A stretch of 64,000 bases of DNA from Soehngenia sp. (GTDB taxonomy: Bacteria; Bacillota; Clostridia; Tissierellales; Tissierellaceae): assembly GCA_024637045.1 (NCBI GenBank), contig JAGXFX010000019.1:124001-188000 (forward strand), written 5' to 3'. Below, in pieces: positions 8,014 to 17,310 of this stretch. The position numbers were made by a program, and so were the translations under genes. Each line of letters begins with the position of its first letter. Position 1 is the first letter of the stretch. The notes beneath the pieces were generated by a model. That model was not told where the DNA came from, ran no database searches, and saw nothing but the letters and a program-made list of their open reading frames with translations.

Positions 8014-10971
8014 ATGTCCACTGAGAATAAAAGAAAAATAAAACAAAATAAATTTACCATAGGAAAAGCCATTAAAATATTATTGGTTATGATTATCATT
8101 GCAGGTATTATGGCGGGAGGGGCAGTCGGAGCAGCAGTTGTTTCGATTTTGGATGATGCACCTGAAATTGATCCAACTACAATTGTCACTTCACTTGCTG
8201 AAACATCCAGTATTTATGATTTAAATGGTAACTTGATTGAAAAAATACAAGCCGAAGAACTAAGAACTGTTGTAAGTATAGCGGAAATGCCTCAACACCT
8301 CATTGATGCTTTTATTGCAATAGAAGATCATCGGTTTGAAGAGCATCCAGGTGTGGATATTGAAGGAATAATGGGAGCCTTGGTTGACAACTTAAGATCT
8401 GGTGGCCTTCGAGGTGCAAGTACAATAACCCAGCAGCTGGTTAAGAATGTTTACTTAAGTAATGAAGTTAAATTAACAAGAAAAATCACGGAAGCATATC
8501 TGGCACTTAAGGTTGAAACCATTCTATCCAAAGACCAGATTCTAGAGGCTTACTTAAATAGAAACTATTTCGGTCAAAATGCTTATGGAGTTCAGGAAGC
8601 TTCCAGGACATACTTTTCAAAGAATGTTCAAGATCTAACTATTGCTGAGTCGGCACTATTGGCAGGGATTGTAAAGAGTACAACTCAGTTCCAACCTTAC
8701 TATCGCGTAAAGCCAGGTGACTTTGATCCTGAAATACATTATGAAGTTGGACAATTGGATGTTTTAGGTGAAACCTTTATTGCAGTTTTTAACGAAGACT
8801 CCATTAATAGGCAAAGACTTGTATTGGACAAAATGCTGGAACAGGAAAAGATAACTGAAATTCAGTACCAGGAAGCTATTTCACAGGATATAAAGTCCAG
8901 TCTAAATCCAGAAGAAAAAAAACCACAGGATATTACATCGTATTTTGCAGACTATGTTAAAACTCAGGTCGTTGAGGCTTTGGTCGATAAAAAGGGATAT
9001 ACAAGAGAACAAGCAGAAATCGAGCTCTTCACTGGTGGTCTTACAATATATGCAACCATTGATATGGAGATGCAAAAACAACTTGAAAACATCTATACTA
9101 ATTTTGTTGAGATTCTGGTTGGCAATACAGATGGAATCAGGGGGCCGGTCCTCGTTGATTGGAGAGTCAACAGTGCCGGAAATGTGATTGATGACAAAAA
9201 TGAAATTGTGTATTTCAGCAAGGAATCTCTAATGACAGAGGATAATTCACTGATATTGCAGGAAGATGAGTATCAACTTGAAAATGGAAATCTAATAATT
9301 AATACTAATAAAATCAACTTCTATCCCACTCACTTTGATATAGTTGACTATTATACAATTGATGACAAAAAGAATCTGGTATCCCATAGTGTTGGTTCAA
9401 TTGTAATACCAGAAGGACAATTTAGTGTTGCAGAAGGTGTACTGACCATTGATAAGAGCTACCTAGACAACAATCCTGAATTCTACCAAAGCCAGGATGG
9501 AGGGATTACAATCAGTAACAGATATTTCTATGTTCATGATGAAGGCGTCGTGCAACCCCAGTCAGCAACAGTTGTTCTGGATTATAGAACCGGTCACATC
9601 AAAGCTCTTGTTGGTGGAAGGGATATTGATGGTTCAAGAATTCTAAACCGTGCAACTGATTCCGCAAGACAGCCTGGATCCGCAATCAAGCCCGTATCAG
9701 TTTACTGGCCGGCACTCGCAAGCGGAATGACGGCAGCAACAGCCATTGATGACATCCCATTTTATGACGGCAATGGAAATCTTTGGCCAAAGAACTGGTA
9801 CAATGGATACCGAGGTATCCATACACTGAGAAGATCAGTTGAACAATCAGTAAATGTTAATTCAGTTAAAACTGTACAGAATATCGGTGTAGCTACTTCA
9901 GTTTCATATCTTGAAAAAATGAAAATAGTAAACAAAGATCACCCTGAACGTGATAATTTTGTTACAAGTATAGAAAACAGAGCTACAAATGATGAAAATC
10001 TTTCAGCATTGGGTCTTGGAGGTATGACAAACGGATTAAGTCCACTCGAACTAACGGCAGCATATGGTGCTATTGCCAATGACGGTGTATTTATAGATCC
10101 GGTATCTTTTTCAAAGATTGTTGACAAGAATGGCAATGTATTGCTGGACAACACACCTGAAGAAACAATAGTCACATCGCCCCAGATTGCTTATATTATG
10201 GGAGATATTCTTAGAACAACTGTTTCAAGCGGTATAGCAGGAAGAGCCCGAATGTCAGATATGGCTGTAGCGGGTAAAACCGGTACTACTCAAAATCAAG
10301 CCGATATTTGGTTTGTAGGTTATACTCCATATTACGTTTCAGGTACCTGGATTGGGAACGACTCACCGAGGGTTACCTTGTCAAGAAACAGTAGTACTGC
10401 AGCCCAGATGTGGCAGTATATCAATAATACAATACATGAGGGTCTTGATAGTAAAACCAGTTTTGATAGACCAGATGGTATTGTGTCTGCAAGTATCTGT
10501 ACACAATCAGGGCTACTTGCCACCGACCTTTGCTCCAATGATCCACGAGGTGTTGTAAGAACTGAGATTTTTGCTAGTGGAACAGTTCCCAAAGCGTATT
10601 GTGACGTGCATGTTCAAGTCCAGATAGATGTTACAAATGGCAAACTCGCAAATGAATTTTGTCCAGATGAAAATGTTGCTACTAGAGTGTTTATAGAAAG
10701 AACTCCATCGTACAGTCCATCAGATAACAACGGTATAGTTCCTAGTGACTATAGCTACCAAGTTCCTACTGAAGTATGTACTGATCACAATGAAAATACA
10801 GTAATTGAGAATCCTGTACTGGATTGGCTTAACGAATGGTTTGATAACAATGAAGGAGAAGCCCCTCCTGATGAAATCCCACCTACCACTGAACCTGATA
10901 ACAACCCAGGCAACAATGGAAATGGTAATGGTAATGATAATAGCAACCCTGATATTATAAACAACGATTAA
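8014..10971 (+). CDS. Class A penicillin-binding protein (PBP1a type)
   Basis: 985 residues. A short basic cytoplasmic tail and one membrane anchor (about 25-50) lead into a GT51 glycosyltransferase domain with EDHRFEEHPGVD and GASTITQQLVKN, then a transpeptidase domain with the active-site SAIK tetrad near residue 556, an SVN motif and KTGTT near 754. It polymerises lipid II and cross-links peptidoglycan outside the membrane. Between the two domains is a long insertion (about 375-510) of unclear function. The C-terminal tail holds several Cys residues and ends in a Pro/Asn/Gly-rich low-complexity stretch. It is monocistronic with its own promoter and terminator. Confidence 0.95.
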   Translation: MSTENKRKIKQNKFTIGKAIKILLVMIIIAGIMAGGAVGAAVVSILDDAPEIDPTTIVTSLAETSSIYDLNGNLIEKIQAEELRTVVSIAEMPQHLIDAFIAIEDHRFEEHPGVDIEGIMGALVDNLRSGGLRGASTITQQLVKNVYLSNEVKLTRKITEAYLALKVETILSKDQILEAYLNRNYFGQNAYGVQEASRTYFSKNVQDLTIAESALLAGIVKSTTQFQPYYRVKPGDFDPEIHYEVGQLDVLGETFIAVFNEDSINRQRLVLDKMLEQEKITEIQYQEAISQDIKSSLNPEEKKPQDITSYFADYVKTQVVEALVDKKGYTREQAEIELFTGGLTIYATIDMEMQKQLENIYTNFVEILVGNTDGIRGPVLVDWRVNSAGNVIDDKNEIVYFSKESLMTEDNSLILQEDEYQLENGNLIINTNKINFYPTHFDIVDYYTIDDKKNLVSHSVGSIVIPEGQFSVAEGVLTIDKSYLDNNPEFYQSQDGGITISNRYFYVHDEGVVQPQSATVVLDYRTGHIKALVGGRDIDGSRILNRATDSARQPGSAIKPVSVYWPALASGMTAATAIDDIPFYDGNGNLWPKNWYNGYRGIHTLRRSVEQSVNVNSVKTVQNIGVATSVSYLEKMKIVNKDHPERDNFVTSIENRATNDENLSALGLGGMTNGLSPLELTAAYGAIANDGVFIDPVSFSKIVDKNGNVLLDNTPEETIVTSPQIAYIMGDILRTTVSSGIAGRARMSDMAVAGKTGTTQNQADIWFVGYTPYYVSGTWIGNDSPRVTLSRNSSTAAQMWQYINNTIHEGLDSKTSFDRPDGIVSASICTQSGLLATDLCSNDPRGVVRTEIFASGTVPKAYCDVHVQVQIDVTNGKLANEFCPDENVATRVFIERTPSYSPSDNNGIVPSDYSYQVPTEVCTDHNENTVIENPVLDWLNEWFDNNEGEAPPDEIPPTTEPDNNPGNNGNGNGNDNSNPDIINND

Positions 10972-10973
10972 AA

Positions 10974-11009
10974 AAATGCTTGAAATCTAGAGATAGATTT
11001 CAAGCATTT
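10974..11009. terminator. Bidirectional terminator between PBP gene and folD
   Basis: The 16-base arms AAATGCTTGAAATCTA and TAGATTTCAAGCATTT surround a four-base loop, with A and T runs on the two sides. It serves both converging genes. Confidence 0.9.
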
Positions 11010-11023
11010 TTTATTGATATTGT

Positions 11024-11866
11024 CTATTTCTCAGCTGCCTGTACAACTTGATTTAGCAAGATTGTTGTAGTGACACTTCCAACTCCTCCAGGTACAGGAG
11101 TGATCATTGAGACTTTCTCGGATACATTGTCGTAATCTACATCTCCACTTAGTTTCCCATCTTCTGTCATTCCGACTCCTACATCAACTACGACGGATTC
11201 ACTGTTGAAGAATTCCTCCCCGAAGAATTTAGGTTTCCCAAGAGCTGTAACAACAATATCCGCATCCTCTGTAATCGTTGCAAGATCTTTTGTCCTTGAG
11301 TGACAAATGGTAACAGTTGCATTTTTTTCAAGAAGCATCATAACAAGTGGCTTTCCTACTACCATAGATCTGTTTATTACTGCAACCTTGCTCCCTTCAA
11401 GCTGAATGTTATTGTGAATAAGAATCTCCATTGCTGCTTTTGGTGTACAGGGTGCAAAACCTGTCATATTACCTTCAAATATTTTTTCAAGATTCAGTGG
11501 ATGCATACAATCAACATCCTTGTCAGGGCTGATTGAGCTTCTTATTACTTCCTCATCAATATGCTTAGGCAATGGTCTGAATAAAAGTATCCCTGAAATT
11601 TCCGTATCACTGTTTAACTCTTCCAGCAGTGATACAAGTTCAGATGTATCTATGGAAGTCTCTCTTTCAAAGACCTTGGCTTGGATATCCATTTTCTCAC
11701 AAGCCTTGATTATACTCTTTTCATATGAAACATCGCCTGCATTATTACCGAGTCTTATTATTCCAAGCGTTGGTACAATACCTTTTTCCTTCAAAACTGC
11801 AATTCTATTTGTCATGTCCTCTTTAATACTTGCGGCCACAACATTTCCCTTTAATATTTCAGTCAT
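11024..11866 (-). CDS. folD: Methylenetetrahydrofolate dehydrogenase/cyclohydrolase
   Basis: 280 residues, standard for the bifunctional FolD that interconverts 5,10-methylene-THF, methenyl-THF and 10-formyl-THF with NADP. Visible signatures are the catalytic SYEKSIIKACEK region (Lys of the YxxxK motif), ILLFRPLPKHID, the Rossmann segment INRSMVVGKPL and TPVPGGVGSVTTTILL near the C-terminus. ATG at 11866 follows GAGGAGG by six bases; the upstream ATG at 11881 precedes that site and would put it inside the gene. Together with the folT riboswitch system it indicates active one-carbon folate metabolism. Confidence 0.95.
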   Translation of the reverse strand: MTEILKGNVVAASIKEDMTNRIAVLKEKGIVPTLGIIRLGNNAGDVSYEKSIIKACEKMDIQAKVFERETSIDTSELVSLLEELNSDTEISGILLFRPLPKHIDEEVIRSSISPDKDVDCMHPLNLEKIFEGNMTGFAPCTPKAAMEILIHNNIQLEGSKVAVINRSMVVGKPLVMMLLEKNATVTICHSRTKDLATITEDADIVVTALGKPKFFGEEFFNSESVVVDVGVGMTEDGKLSGDVDYDNVSEKVSMITPVPGGVGSVTTTILLNQVVQAAEK

Positions 11867-11896
11867 TGCGAACCTCCTCATGTAATTATTAGTTTA

Positions 11897-11902
11897 ATTA
11901 TA
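11897..11902 (-). promoter_or_regulatory. Extended -10 element for folD
   Basis: TGTTATAAT, an extended -10 element, lies 30 bases upstream of the folD start. The -35 position overlaps the end of the preceding terminator and matches consensus poorly. Confidence 0.5.
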
Positions 11903-11908
11903 ACATAG

Positions 11909-11937
11909 AAAAAAAACAAAAGCACCCTCAGGGTGCT
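11909..11937 (-). terminator. Terminator after the NlpC/P60 gene
   Basis: AGCACCC and GGGTGCT arms form a compact hairpin followed by a T-rich run on the minus strand. Confidence 0.9.
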
Positions 11938-11951
11938 CTTAGATGCTATTT

Positions 11952-12992
11952 CTAGTTAATAACTCTTCTTCCAGTAACATACCTTTGGCTGTAGTAACCA
12001 GAGTTAATGTTATCTATTCTTACTTGTCTTTTTCCAGAAGATGCATGAATCATGTTTCCATCTCCTATGTACAAACCAACATGGGATATTCCTCTTCCAG
12101 TAGTGTTGAAAAGTACCAAGTCACCTGGTATCAGTTGAGATTTTTCTACTTTTACTCCTGCACTTCCTTGTGCTGAAGATGTTCTAGGTATTGTAGTTCC
12201 CAGTTCGTTCTTGAACAAAGCATATGTGAATCCAGAACAATCATATGCGTTGGGTCCGGCTGCACCGTAAACATAGGGCTTCCCAATTTGATTGTGTGCA
12301 GCTTCAACTATTTTAGCAATGGCTGCTCCTGAACCTCTTTCAGCTGCTCTGGAAGCCTGCTCCAAAGTCCTGAAGAGAGTTACTGCAGTTTCTTCAATAA
12401 AATAACTGTTCATTTTATCGTCTACTATTTCGAACTGACCATTTTGAAAGTTCTTTACACCTACTGCTTCACCATTAACAAGTACAAGAGTATTTTCACC
12501 ATTCTTTAATACCCTGGTTATGTTTGACATACCATAGGATATGTTTTCTGTGATTTTTCTTTGTGTATTGTTCATATTAATATAGCCAATATGAAAGCTT
12601 TCTGCTGTTATAAAATAGCCATATGTATCATTGTAGCTAGCCATGACCAATTCTTCACCAGGTTGAATTTCCTTTACAACTTGGGAATTCACATCTTGTT
12701 CCTTGTACATTATTGCAGGTTCTTTTACTGTATATCTGTCTGCACTTCTTGTAGTCCTGATCATTACATCTTTTGGAATACTGTAATAACTACCATCCTT
12801 AAGTACTTGGTAGGAATCGCTCCCTTCCTTTGCTACTTTTACCTCTTCTTCTTTCTCGAATGTAATCTCTGCTGTCTGATCATTCATCAGTGCAAAATCC
12901 TTTATGAATATGCCTGTGTCTTTGAATGCAACTGCCATAAGCATGCAAAGAGCTAAAGTCTTGAATGCCAGTTTGTGTTTTCTATTGTGCAA
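11952..12992 (-). CDS. Secreted SH3-like/NlpC-P60 peptidoglycan hydrolase
   Basis: About 346 residues. An N-terminal hydrophobic segment (about 8-25) targets it for export, followed by a region with SH3b-like strands (around PAIMYKEQDVNSQVVKEIQPGEE) and a C-terminal NlpC/P60 domain whose catalytic Cys is in YDCSGFTYALF and His in SHVGLYIGDG, with MIHASS closing the site. It would cleave gamma-D-Glu peptide bonds in the cell wall. The preferred start is TTG at 12992, eight bases after GGGAG; the GTG at 13001 overlaps that site. It has its own promoter and terminator. Confidence 0.88.
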   Translation of the reverse strand: MHNRKHKLAFKTLALCMLMAVAFKDTGIFIKDFALMNDQTAEITFEKEEEVKVAKEGSDSYQVLKDGSYYSIPKDVMIRTTRSADRYTVKEPAIMYKEQDVNSQVVKEIQPGEELVMASYNDTYGYFITAESFHIGYINMNNTQRKITENISYGMSNITRVLKNGENTLVLVNGEAVGVKNFQNGQFEIVDDKMNSYFIEETAVTLFRTLEQASRAAERGSGAAIAKIVEAAHNQIGKPYVYGAAGPNAYDCSGFTYALFKNELGTTIPRTSSAQGSAGVKVEKSQLIPGDLVLFNTTGRGISHVGLYIGDGNMIHASSGKRQVRIDNINSGYYSQRYVTGRRVIN

Positions 12993-13029
12993 TATGAACA
13001 CTCCCTTTTTCGATTAGTCTCATAAAGGT

Positions 13030-13058
13030 ATTATAATACATGGGAGTGTTGATTACAA
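13030..13058 (-). promoter_or_regulatory. Promoter of the NlpC/P60 gene
   Basis: TTGTAA (13053-13058), 17-base spacer, TATAAT (13030-13035). The rest of the interval 13059-13173 is AT-rich and shows nothing else I can name. Confidence 0.75.
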
Positions 13059-13173
13059 TGAAATATTTACAAAACGGTTACAAAGTTTGAGCAAATACCA
13101 CTCAAATGTTGATACAGCTAATTATATATACAGTTTTAAACATATAAATATTTCTTAATATATTGAAGTTGAG

Positions 13174-13203
13174 AAAACCTCCGGGTATCTCCCGAAGGTT
13201 TTC
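13174..13203 (-). terminator. Terminator of the RNase P RNA gene
   Basis: AACCTTCGGG pairs with CCCGGAGGTT across a short loop just past the RNase P RNA 3' end, followed by TTTTCTC. Confidence 0.75.
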
Positions 13204-13211
13204 ATGTTTGA

Positions 13212-13536
13212 GTAAGTCTATAAGCCGTGTTCTGTTTCTATGGTCATCTATCTAGGCCAGCTGTTACCAGCAGACTCATGCGACCTACCTTTGGAGCGGC
13301 AACGAGCAACTGCCTTTTGGTGCTCCTTTTTGGTCTTGCTCCGGATGGGGTTTACAGAGCCATCTAGTCGCCTAGATGCTGGTGAGCTCTTACCTCACCT
13401 TTCCATCCTTACCATTTCTGGCGGTCTATTTCTGTTGCACTATCCTTAGGGTTGCCCCCACTGGACGTTATCCAGCATCCTGCTCTACGGAGCACGGACT
13501 TTCCTCATGTCTTGGACATGCGACCATACAACTTAC
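13212..13536 (-). ncRNA. rnpB: RNase P RNA
   Basis: About 325 bases with the conserved parts of bacterial RNase P RNA: GAGGAAAGTCCGTGCTCC near the 5' end, GGGGGCAACCC, the AGATAGATGACC segment and ACAGAACACGGCTTATAGAC near the 3' end. The terminal helix pairs GTAAG at 13532-13536 with CTTAC at 13212-13216. It is the catalytic RNA that trims tRNA 5' leaders. An open frame on the plus strand at 13240-13449 is only a shadow of this gene. Confidence 0.97.
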
Positions 13537-13545
13537 TCTATTTAC

Positions 13546-13574
13546 ATTATAGCATAACTAGAGGCAATTTTAAA
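13546..13574 (-). promoter_or_regulatory. Promoter of rnpB
   Basis: TTTAAA (13569-13574), 17-base spacer and an extended -10 TGCTATAAT (TATAAT at 13546-13551) place the start of transcription within a few bases of the mature RNA 5' end. Confidence 0.7.
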
Positions 13575-13587
13575 CTGAAATGAATCT

Positions 13588-14301
13588 TTACTTCTGCAAT
13601 GGATAGAGAATTCGCCCACAGTTCTCACAATTAATTATCTTCTTTCCCAGTTTAGCTTTTTCCACAATATTTTCCGGTATCCGCATGTGACAACCACCAC
13701 AAACATCGTTCTTAATTTCTGCTATTCCGCTGCCCTTTCTACTCCGTATTCCATGATAGACTCCTAGTAGATTTTCATCGCAAGAATTCTCCAGTTCTTC
13801 AATTGTACTCTTTTCTTTGTCAATTTTATCATTCAACTCAGACAAGAGTCTGTCTGATTCTACTTTCTTCTCTACTAGTTCATTATCCAGTATTAATACA
13901 TCCCTTGAAATCTTATCTATTTCAATATCCAATTTTTCTATAGTTCCCAGTGATTCCAGAATATCATCTTCCAGCTTATCAATGGAACCAAAGTGGTACT
14001 CTTTTTCTTTTTCCAGATGTTCCAATTGCTTTAAGTCCGTAACTGATCCGTTGTATAATGTTTTTTCAGCAATCTTAAACTTCTCTTCGTGAATCTGGAC
14101 TTCCTGCTCAAGTTTTCTCAGATTAGTCTTGAGTTCTTTCTTTTTCACCACCAGATCTTCGTAAGTTTGTTTTAAAGCCTGGTACCTATTCTCCATTCGA
14201 TGCATTTCTTTGTTTTCATCAAGAACCTTCAATTCTTTAATATATAAATCTAGATTCCCATAATGCTTTTCTATATCCCATAGCCTGTCGAGATTTGACA
14301 T
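13588..14301 (-). CDS. Coiled-coil protein with C4 zinc ribbon
   Basis: 237 residues. Residues about 20-180 are charged heptads predicted to form a long antiparallel coiled coil; the C-terminus is a C4 zinc ribbon, CGGCHMRIP followed by CENCGR. This matches the widespread bacterial family of C4-type zinc-ribbon coiled-coil proteins, which has been proposed to act on nucleic acids; no activity is firmly established. The gene sits 15 bases after nif3, a pairing common in bacteria, and is the last gene of the dnaG-rpoD run. Confidence 0.85.
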   Translation of the reverse strand: MSNLDRLWDIEKHYGNLDLYIKELKVLDENKEMHRMENRYQALKQTYEDLVVKKKELKTNLRKLEQEVQIHEEKFKIAEKTLYNGSVTDLKQLEHLEKEKEYHFGSIDKLEDDILESLGTIEKLDIEIDKISRDVLILDNELVEKKVESDRLLSELNDKIDKEKSTIEELENSCDENLLGVYHGIRSRKGSGIAEIKNDVCGGCHMRIPENIVEKAKLGKKIINCENCGRILYPLQK

Positions 14302-14316
14302 ACGGACCCCTCCTAT

Positions 14317-15417
14317 TTAGTAGCATACAAAGTGAAATGATCTGTCTTCATGAATTCTAATCTTAATACTATTATGCGTATATTCATTAAGTCTATTTTC
14401 CATGACTGGTAGAATAATTCTTTCTGTTCCGTAATGGGTCCCATCAATAATAACAATACCCTCTTCATATGCCAACTGTGCATCGTGGTATTTAATATCT
14501 CCTGTAATGTATGCTTGTGCTCCTTTTTTAGCGACATCTTTGATAAAGTCAGAGCCAGCTCCTCCGCAAACCGCAATTCTATTAATATAGTCCTGATCGC
14601 TTCCATAAACTCTTATTTCATCGAGGTTTAAAAGGGCTTTCGTACTCTCTGCCAATTCTTTCAGTGAGCAGTCATCAATATTTCCTACTCTCCCATATCC
14701 AAATCCTTTTCCCTTGTTAAGCATTGGGAAAATATCAAATGCAACTTCTTCATACGGATGTTCTTCTTTTATCATATCCAGTGTTGTCTGCAATAAATCC
14801 TTTTTTACTATAGTCTCGATTCTGACCTCAGCAACTGATTCCAACTTGCCAGTAGATCCAAGAAATGGATTTGAACCTGCTTGTGGTCTAAATCTTCCAG
14901 TTCCTTTAACTGTAAAACTACATTCGCTATAATCTCCAATATGACCGGCACCAGATTCTGACAAAGCCTCCAAGATGTTATTCTGATGTGTTTCAGGAAC
15001 GTAGACTGCAACTTTCACCAACTCTTCTGTGCTCAATTCACTCAATATTTCTGTGTCTTTCATTTTAAATAGAACGGCCAACTGGTCGTTGATTCCTTCT
15101 TCAGCAAGATCAAGGTTGGTATGCGCATTATAAATCAAGATGTCATTGGAAATTATCTTTTTTATTAATCTACCTTTGTATGTGTTTAAGATCAACCTAT
15201 CAATTGGTCTGAATATAAAGGGATGATGTGTCACAATCATATTGCACTGCTCTCGTATTGCCTCCTCCACAACTTCTTCTGTAACATCCATCGAGATGAT
15301 TATTCCTTTAATCATTTGTTCAGGATCACCGATTTGAAGGCCAGTATTATCCCATGTGTCCACAAGATTTTGTGGTGCCCATTGTTCAATCTTCTTTATT
15401 ATATCTGAAGCTTTCAC
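14317..15417 (-). CDS. Nif3-like dinuclear metal-centre protein (YqfO type)
   Basis: 366 residues, the long Firmicute form in which a PII/CutA-like domain (about residues 130-230, including VYVPETHQNNILEALSESGAGHIG) is inserted in the Nif3 fold. Metal ligands are visible in VTHHPFIF near residue 62, NAHTNLD near 98 and DGTHYGTE near the C-terminus. Nif3 proteins bind two metal ions and resemble GTP cyclohydrolase I type 2 in annotation, but the reaction is not known. GTG start overlaps the trmK stop (GTGA). Confidence 0.9.
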   Translation of the reverse strand: MKASDIIKKIEQWAPQNLVDTWDNTGLQIGDPEQMIKGIIISMDVTEEVVEEAIREQCNMIVTHHPFIFRPIDRLILNTYKGRLIKKIISNDILIYNAHTNLDLAEEGINDQLAVLFKMKDTEILSELSTEELVKVAVYVPETHQNNILEALSESGAGHIGDYSECSFTVKGTGRFRPQAGSNPFLGSTGKLESVAEVRIETIVKKDLLQTTLDMIKEEHPYEEVAFDIFPMLNKGKGFGYGRVGNIDDCSLKELAESTKALLNLDEIRVYGSDQDYINRIAVCGGAGSDFIKDVAKKGAQAYITGDIKYHDAQLAYEEGIVIIDGTHYGTERIILPVMENRLNEYTHNSIKIRIHEDRSFHFVCY

Positions 15418-16100
15418 TTTGAAAACACCTCCCTGTAATCTTTTACTATCTTTTCGAGTTCCAGCAGTCTTGACATGCTTTTTTCACCTGTGCTGTTTCT
15501 AAGTTTTTCAATGACACTTTCATTCATCTTAATTTTTATCTCAACGAATTCTCTTAGTACTGGACTGTTTTTCTTCAACATTACTGGACTAATTTCATAA
15601 TCCAATTCCTTGTCAAATTTCTGAAGCCCTGTTTTTGCAACGATTATTTCATAAAACTTGTCTCCTTCTCTTACTAAATCTTCGTCAACAATACGAAAAT
15701 GATTTTGAAGAAGATATTTCCGAAGTTCTGGTGATCCCACCATAGGCTGGAGAATCAAAGTGTTGATGCTTCTTGATGTTTCCTTGAATTTCGACATTAT
15801 TTCAGCTATAAGCAAACCTCCCATTCCTGCAATGATAAGAGTGTCTACTTCAAATGGCAGGATTGGTTCAAGGCCATCACCCAATCTTGTTGTAATTTCT
15901 TCCTCAAGATTTTCTTCTCTTATATAGTCAACTGTTTTCTGGAGAGATCCTTTGCTTATGTCTGTGGCGATTACCAGTTTACTTATTCCTTTGTCAATTA
16001 GATATTTAGGCACGTAACCATGATCAGTCCCAACATCGGCAACTATTGAATTATTAGGTACAAAATCAGCTATTCTTTTTAATCTAGGTGATAAATTCAT
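15414..16100 (-). CDS. trmK: tRNA (adenine(22)-N1)-methyltransferase
   Basis: 228 residues. TrmK methylates N1 of A22 in tRNA using S-adenosylmethionine. The N-terminal MNLSPRLKRIADFVP and the AdoMet-binding VADVGTDHGYVPKYL are diagnostic, with TLIIAGMGG as the following motif; the C-terminal third is the helical tail typical of the family. ATG at 16100 is six bases after AAGGAG; an upstream in-frame ATG that overlaps rpoD has no ribosome-binding site. Its location between rpoD and nif3 matches B. subtilis. Confidence 0.93.
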   Translation of the reverse strand: MNLSPRLKRIADFVPNNSIVADVGTDHGYVPKYLIDKGISKLVIATDISKGSLQKTVDYIREENLEEEITTRLGDGLEPILPFEVDTLIIAGMGGLLIAEIMSKFKETSRSINTLILQPMVGSPELRKYLLQNHFRIVDEDLVREGDKFYEIIVAKTGLQKFDKELDYEISPVMLKKNSPVLREFVEIKIKMNESVIEKLRNSTGEKSMSRLLELEKIVKDYREVFSK

Positions 16101-16143
16101 AAAGTTCTCCTTTTCAAAAGGAATAAGACCCGCATAGCGAATC

Positions 16144-17298
16144 TTATTCAAGAAAGTCTTTTAATTTTTTGCTTCTGCTTGGATGACGAAGCTTTCTCAA
16201 TGCTTTTGCTTCAATCTGTCTGATTCTCTCACGAGTAACTTCGAATTCCTTTCCTACTTCCTCAAGAGTTCTGGCTCTGCCATCATCTAGTCCGAATCTT
16301 AGCTTCAATACTTTCTGCTCTCTTGGAGTCAAGCTGTCCAGAACATCAATCAATTGTTCTCTTAGCATTGTAAATGTAGCTGCATCAGCTGGTGCCAGTA
16401 CATCTTCATCAGGAATGAAATCTCCCAGATGACTGTCTTCCTCTTCACCGATTGGAGTTTCAAGGGATACAGGTTCTTGAGCTATTTTCATTATTTCTCT
16501 GACACGCTCAACATCAAGGTTCATCTCCTCACCAATTTCTTCCGGAGAAGGATCTCTTCCAAGTTCCTGTACAAGTTGTCTCTGTACTCTTACAAGTTTG
16601 TTTATTGTCTCTACCATATGAACAGGTATTCTTATCGTTCTAGCCTGGTCAGCAATTGCTCTCGTTATTGCCTGTCTTATCCACCAGGTTGCATAGGTAC
16701 TGAATTTAAATCCTTTTCTATACTCAAATTTCTCTACAGCCTTCATAAGGCCTAGATTCCCTTCTTGTATCAGGTCAAGGAATAGCATGCCTCTCCCTAC
16801 ATACCTCTTGGCAATACTTACCACGAGTCTCAGATTGGCTTCAGCCAGCTTTCTCTTGGCAAGTTCCTCTCCTTCTTCCATTCTCATGGCTAAGTCAATC
16901 TCTTCTTCACCGGTGAGCAGAGGAATCTTACCAATTTCTTTCAGGTACATCCTAACAGGGTCATCGACACTTATTCCCTTTGGAACAGAAAGATCTTCCT
17001 TTACCTCGTCATCACTCTCCAGTTCCTCGTCTACAACCTTTTCAATATCCTCATCACTGTCTTCATCCTCATCATCGTCATCGGCTAGCAGGATTTCCTC
17101 ATCCTTTTCTCCCATGATATCAATATCACTATCTTCTATCCTCTGGTAAATTTCATCAATTTCTTCCGAATCAAGGTCAATTGCCTCTAAAGTATCCATT
17201 ATCTCTTTATAGGTCAGCAAACCGTTCTTTTTACCCTTATCTAAAAGTTTCTTCTCGGCAAGCTGCTTGTTTGTGAAGTTCTTATTTGTATCGTCCAA
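16144..17298 (-). CDS. rpoD: RNA polymerase primary sigma factor (sigma-A)
   Basis: 384 residues. Region 1.1 is followed by a strongly acidic stretch (about 65-95), then region 1.2 ([11 protein letters not shown]), region 2 with the -10 recognition motif [22 protein letters not shown] (about 205-230), region 3 and region 4 with the helix-turn-helix that reads the -35 element. It directs RNA polymerase to housekeeping promoters such as those listed here. The start is TTG at 17298, seven bases after GGAGG, with no ATG nearby. It follows dnaG by 12 bases, the classic macromolecular synthesis arrangement without rpsU. Confidence 0.97.
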   Translation of the reverse strand: MDDTNKNFTNKQLAEKKLLDKGKKNGLLTYKEIMDTLEAIDLDSEEIDEIYQRIEDSDIDIMGEKDEEILLADDDDEDEDSDEDIEKVVDEELESDDEVKEDLSVPKGISVDDPVRMYLKEIGKIPLLTGEEEIDLAMRMEEGEELAKRKLAEANLRLVVSIAKRYVGRGMLFLDLIQEGNLGLMKAVEKFEYRKGFKFSTYATWWIRQAITRAIADQARTIRIPVHMVETINKLVRVQRQLVQELGRDPSPEEIGEEMNLDVERVREIMKIAQEPVSLETPIGEEEDSHLGDFIPDEDVLAPADAATFTMLREQLIDVLDSLTPREQKVLKLRFGLDDGRARTLEEVGKEFEVTRERIRQIEAKALRKLRHPSRSKKLKDFLE

Positions 17299-17310
17299 TT
17301 TATTTCCTCC

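Noticed and set aside
13240-13449. Open reading frame on the plus strand, 69 codons
   Set aside because: It lies wholly inside the antisense of the RNase P RNA gene and has no ribosome-binding site.
14313-14606. 97-codon minus-strand frame inside nif3
   Set aside because: It is a shifted frame of the Nif3-like gene with no ribosome-binding site or recognisable sequence.
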